Source of the DNA: Bradysia coprophila
Taxonomy: Eukaryota; Arthropoda; Insecta; Diptera; Sciaridae
DNA: 64,000 bases
Assembly: GCF_014529535.1 (NCBI RefSeq)
Contig: NW_023503509.1
Coordinates: 1,178,001-1,242,000 of the forward strand
Direction of reading: 5' to 3'
Position numbers and translations under genes: made by a program. Positions 59,701 to 64,000 of the stretch are shown here, one piece after another. A model generated the notes under the pieces. That model saw nothing but the letters and a program-made list of their open reading frames with translations. It had not been told where the DNA came from and ran no database searches. Numbering within the stretch: position 1 is the first letter of the stretch; each line of letters opens with the position of its first letter.

Positions 59701-61064
59701 TTAATTTTATTTTAAAATTTTCTCAAACGGGGTGGCATGATATCAGTTCAATTTCAGTTTTTTTTCATCATTTTTTGCATTATTTTTTCTGCTTTTAGAA
59801 AAATACTCTTCCACGGCCTCTTCTACATTTAAAAAATACTCAACATCATCATCCAGTCCAGTTCACAAAGAAAATCATCATCACGTGTAAATCAAAATAA
59901 ATGCGTCAAAGCGAGAGATGGAAAATGTAATTATCAATCAGACAACAAAATGAAAACGTTGGAACGAAAACGAAACGAAAATTAGACCGCCAAAGACATA
60001 ATATTTAATTATTATATTGTAAAAAGCCCTGTAATGTTTCTCTCTCTCTTTCTTTTCCATAATATTTAATAAAAGCAAAGTTTAAGTAAATAATAAAAAA
60101 AAAGTCGAAACAAAATTAAAGAAAACAATTGTTGTTGATTAGACCATGCAATTTAGGTGTAGCCTTTACAACTTTTCATTCTGACAACTTGCACCAAGCG
60201 AAATTCAATGTTCAGATAAACATTCACTGAATAAAAAGGACATTATGCATAGAGCTCTTACACTCACTGGACACCTGTATTCAATAGGTGTTAGGACAAC
60301 TATAATTATGACATTTATGAGCATTTTGGACGTCTCACCAAAAAATTCAAATTTTGATTCAATTTTAATAATTTTAATTTTTTTTTTTTAAGGACAAAGC
60401 TTGTTTGTTTGATGTCATTTTGCATGGGATATGAATTAGTTGAACCGTGTGCTCCGTTTTTATTCAGTGTCTGTTATTATACTTTATAATGGTAACAGCA
60501 AACAATATCAAAACACTCATCGTTTCTGAATCACCCTGTTGAAATTAATGATAAAAATATACATTATTACATCTAGTCGTATTCTTAAAATATCTCATCA
60601 TCAGTTTTTATTTTAGGTAATTAATAATAGTATATGTCTTTCCAAAAGTGATTTTCTTTTTCGGCTTCTTCTTCTTCGTCCTATTTTTTTGTTGTGTTTA
60701 TTGTTTTGTGTGTGTTTTTTTGCGTTTTTTTGTTTATAATTTTTAGTTTTCTTTCAATTTTTATTTTGTGGTTGGTTTGACTTTTTCTTTCAATGTTTTA
60801 ACTTTACATGGACTGCACTGTTTAAACAATTTTTTATTTCATTTTCCATTCCATTTCGTTTAAAAATTTACTAAAAATTATATTTTTCCATTAAATTGTT
60901 TGTTTTTTTCCTCATTTTTTCACTTTTTTTTTACTTTCAATAAATTTGTAGTCATTCGTGACTTGATTTACTCCTTCAATTTTTTTTTGTTTTTTTTTTA
61001 TTTTATTTTTCTCTTAAGGTTTTGGGCATAATGTAAAAAATTGTTAGCTCCTAAAATATTTTTT
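56759..61064. other. 4.3-kb AT-rich region, partly Rap2l 3' UTR and flank
   Basis: Small frames (57894-58196 minus, 58904-59101, 59123-59338, 59503-59715) show no domains or splice context. The part nearest 61064 is T-rich on this strand and probably holds the 3' UTR of Rap2l, and 57335-57650 is the CGATA tract. Confidence 0.4.
57335..57650. repeat. CGATA/TATCGATA-rich tract
   Basis: About 315 bp built almost entirely from ATCGATA, TTATCGAT and AATTATCGA words on both strands, many forming TATCGATA. In Drosophila this word is the DRE bound by DREF, and CGATA is bound by BEAF-32. Whether that applies here is inference; it may simply be a degenerate satellite. Confidence 0.75.
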
Positions 61065-62751
61065 CTATAATAGCGTACAACAGCAATAGCTTTTCTTTTG
61101 TCGTTTCTCCGATGTCATGTTCATTTCTCGAACCACGGTTGCAAAGACTTCGTTCACATTTATTCTATCTTTGGCCGACGCTTCGATAAATGGACAGTCC
61201 CACTGTTCGGCTAATGCATTTCCTGGAATAAAAGAAAATTGTTTCTTATTAAGAGTCAAATAGATAGCCTCAACACTAAGAAGCACAGATTAGTGGGACG
61301 GGCCATCAACAACTGAGTCAAATGGCAACTTTCAGTGGGGAAAGACACTTTAGTCCAAATAACCAGACCTTCGAATCACGTCGCATGGTACTATATAGAC
61401 GATATAAGAAACTTCAGATGTAATGGAGTCTTTAGTTGTTTTTGATCTTGTCAAACCATTTTCTTTGTGTAGATTGAGTCGATTTTTTTTTTGTAGCGCA
61501 CCCTTGGTACCACGATACCCTTGGTAGCCCTCGTCGATTTAGTGGCTTAAAAGTCCATATTAAACGTAGAAACTACTTTTTTGGACAAATTAAGCAAACA
61601 CTTTCATATCGAAGCTTTGCGGACAAAGAAATTATCTCAATTTTGTCCACAGTCTACTACACATTATCGTAAAACTCGTAGTAAAAATTCGTGGCAAATA
61701 TTCTGACATATTCCTGCAAAAGTTACCCACGAGACTCAGACAGTTCGATAAATTTTTCAACAACATAGCGGCGACGCCTGCATCTTATTTGAAACGTCCC
61801 ACACCTACTCATTGGGTTGAAATTGTAATTTGAAATTAAATTAGAATATCATCGAGTGTGTATTGAGGTACCATGAACGATATTTTACTGTAATAGCTGA
61901 GAGTGCGTTGGTGCCTAACTCTGCGAAAAGTACTTTCCCGTGACTAGAGTTTAAGTAGGAAAGTCACACCAAACACTCTCAGCATATACAGTAAACATCC
62001 GTCGGTCTGTAGAGGCGCCGCAATTTTTTCGGTAAATTTTCATTATTTGCGCTCTTCTGATGAAATAACTTCACCCTGGTTTATATCCAGTAAATCCAAA
62101 TAGCATTTCTCAGTATCATAGCTAGCTTCACCCAGCCTGAAGACGACTGTAACGTAAGACATTAAAGTCCCATACGAATGTATGTCTACAAAGGACATCA
62201 TATGCCATTCTACAAAATTTTCGAAGACCAATCTGAGCCTTCGAGGCCACGCTTTTAGAAACGACTGTCAAAAATCTGTTATCGACAACAGCTGCAATAA
62301 TAAGCGATCTTTAGTTCTTATTTTTATAGCAAATCGTTAAGAAATATTGAAGTAAAAGATTTTAGGATTTCAAATTAAACAGAAATACTTTAAACGTGAG
62401 AGGTAATAGATTTACCAAGAGGTACAACTATTTTAATTGATTAAATGGAGTAGTACGTCATGTTTTGAGATCTAATTTACTTATTAACACACTGTGATAC
62501 GCTTCCTATTTCGAGGAAAAATGGTAGATTCGACAGGTATGCTGTGGAAATAAGTCTATAAGTAATGGTTTGCATCGAATATGTGAGAAATAAGATAGTT
62601 CATTGGGTTAAGAGAATGACAAATGACATTTACCTTCTACTGTTGAAACTTCTCTTTGGCATTCTAAATCCAACTTATTGGCGACTAGTAGTATTGGTGC
62701 AGGTTGGCTCCCTTTCACACGACTAATTACATTTTTCATATTTGATATATC
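61065..62751 (-). CDS. Rap2l: Ras-like GTPase Rap2l, last two coding exons (5' end outside window)
   Basis: Membrane-anchored small GTPase of the Rap2 group. Minus-strand exons 62751-62634 and 61222-61065 join in frame (phase 1) across a 1.4-kb intron. The 91 residues visible run from DISNMKNVISRVKG through LLVANKLDLE (the NKxD guanine-specificity motif), REVSTVEGNALAEQW, IEASAKDR (the SAK motif) to KKSYCCCTLL. The C-terminal CTLL is a CaaX box ending in Leu, predicting geranylgeranylation, and the preceding cysteines allow palmitoylation. The exons encoding the P-loop and switch regions should lie beyond 64000, since I do not find them between 62752 and the end. An in-frame ATG in the intron is not a start. 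Confidence 0.92.
61886..61993. repeat. Foldback in the Rap2l intron
   Basis: TACTGTAATAGCTGAGAGTG at the left and CACTCTCAGCATATACAGTA at the right, with GTTGGTG facing CACCAAAC inside. Confidence 0.65.
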
Positions 62752-64000
62752 CTAAAAATAGAAAGAAAAAATATTTTTCAGTTCAAATTCCAATAAAATC
62801 AAAACCGATGATCATTAAGTCCATCAATACTATGTTTGTATTGGAGCTAAACAAGTGCGGTTTACAACGATCACAATTTCTTCTTTTTATTCGCAATTGA
62901 AATATCATCGAGTGACATTGAAAACATAATAATAAAAGCAAAGATGGAATAAAGACCATGAAGTGTATGTTACGTCATGTAGCACAAGTAAATGCAATAA
63001 ATCTTACTCTACAGCATTAAGACAAATAGAAAAGATAAATATGAATGCTCCACACGAACATACATAATATGGGTGGTTACGGGATGATATTTTCTTGTGT
63101 TCCGCTGCCACCGGTGGAACGAACTATTTGAATTATTAGAAGACATACAATTCAGTTACAGTCCATAAGTAGACGTACAAAAAATTGTTAGAGCAACGAT
63201 ATGCGATAATTCATTCCCGCTAGAATAAATAAACCTGGAAGTTGGAAGTACATTTACGGAACATGTATCGTTTCGTTGTTGGGACTTTTTGATTTTGTTT
63301 CAAATCAAATTTTCTGAAAATGTAAGAGTTTGCAATGAGTTTAAATCGATTGAACTGAAAGCCGTTCAACTACAAAATATCCCAACTTTGTCTCTGAAAT
63401 TACTGGAAATTACATTGCAATGGGACACAGACCATAATCAACTGGATATTGAAAAACTTTTCCGAAATGACAACGAAACGAGCTTATTAACGAGATGCCC
63501 GTTGAACAAATTGCATTTTACGACGATATAATATTACATTTTTCGATGGTTATATCGAACTACTACTATATCCGAGGCAATAACACGAAATTGATTACTG
63601 GAAATACCAATTTAACTTCATTGAATAAATTTCTCATTACAATCGAACTTTGTTTACGCTCTCGTTCGTCTCAACATTAACATACTTGAAAATCTGTTTG
63701 AACATAGAAAAACGAATATGCTACACGAGTTTTCGTAAACAACAACATAGATAGTGCGGTATAGGTATACCTAATAGTACATTACATGGCCCACGCGGAA
63801 GTAAGTGATTACACGAGGGATATTTTCAGCACCAAGAAGTGTATTGCAACGACATGAAGTTTGTGGCACGAGCGGAGCGAAGGCAGCAATCACTCGAGTC
63901 GCAATTTTTCCTTCTCGTGCCACAAACTTTATGTCGTTGCAAAACGGCAAAGGGTCAAAATATCTCGAGTGTATCACGAACTTCCTCGGGGGAGGCCATG
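62752..64000. other. Part of the upstream Rap2l intron
   Basis: Should be intronic because the 5' exons of Rap2l are missing. An 80-codon plus frame at 63289-63531 contains LRR-like text (LKAVQLQNIPTLSLKLLEIT) that loosely resembles the LRR-like proteins of this window. It has no start context, promoter or F-box and could be a relic. Confidence 0.45.
63785..64000. mobile_element. Foldback element reaching the window edge
   Basis: Inner arms TTGCAACGACATGAAGTTTG at about 63844 and its complement at about 63945. Outer arms ATGGCC...GGAAG and AAGTGATTACACGAG are mirrored up to the last base. It may continue beyond the window. Confidence 0.7.

Overview
The window looks like nuclear DNA of a fly (Diptera, probably a lower or nematoceran fly). 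The evidence is AT-rich sequence, short GT-AG introns of about 60-80 bp beside multi-kb introns, and dipteran-like versions of conserved genes. Species cannot be read from the sequence. Recognisable genes are few and spaced by 2-8 kb of AT-rich DNA crowded with palindromic (foldback) elements and MITEs.

Layout. 0-4 kb: a small secreted-protein gene between foldback repeats. 4.1-6.7 kb (minus): dyskerin (Nop60B/DKC1), six coding exons, with a candidate C/D snoRNA in intron 4. 7-13 kb: hAT-type MITEs, an RTE-like retrotransposon 3' end and a long, nearly perfect hairpin at 11.9-12.4 kb. 13.6-16.6 kb (plus): a bin3/MEPCE 7SK methylphosphate capping enzyme. 19.1-23.1 kb (plus): mitochondrial Hsp70 (Hsc70-5/mortalin), eight exons. 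23.1-31.5 kb: its downstream flank, split by a 1.6-kb element with 250-bp inverted termini and a 1.3-kb palindrome, then scattered broken copies of Hsc70-5 and an unknown gene with a 25-codon repeat. 32.9-33.7 kb (minus): an acidic, probably nuclear protein. 38.0-42.4 kb (plus): a SWAP-70/DEF6-like PH and coiled-coil protein. 44-47 kb: tandem repeats and an RT ORF of a non-LTR element inserted in a MITE. 48.9-50.4 kb (plus): an intronless unknown gene. 52.3-53.9 kb (minus): an F-box/LRR-like gene. 54-57 kb: Foldback-like and other inverted-repeat elements and a CGATA-rich tract. 61.1-62.8 kb (minus): the last two coding exons of the small GTPase Rap2l, whose 5' part lies beyond the window.

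The genes do not form a pathway. Dyskerin and its intronic snoRNA belong to RNA modification, and bin3 also acts on a small RNA (7SK). The others are unrelated housekeeping or signalling genes. The most distinctive property of the window is the density of nested foldback DNA. Elements sit inside other inverted repeats, several insertions are dated by an empty site in the same window, and one 220-bp-arm hairpin is a good candidate for an endogenous hairpin-siRNA source. Exon boundaries were derived by hand from frame continuity and splice signals and have not been checked against transcripts.
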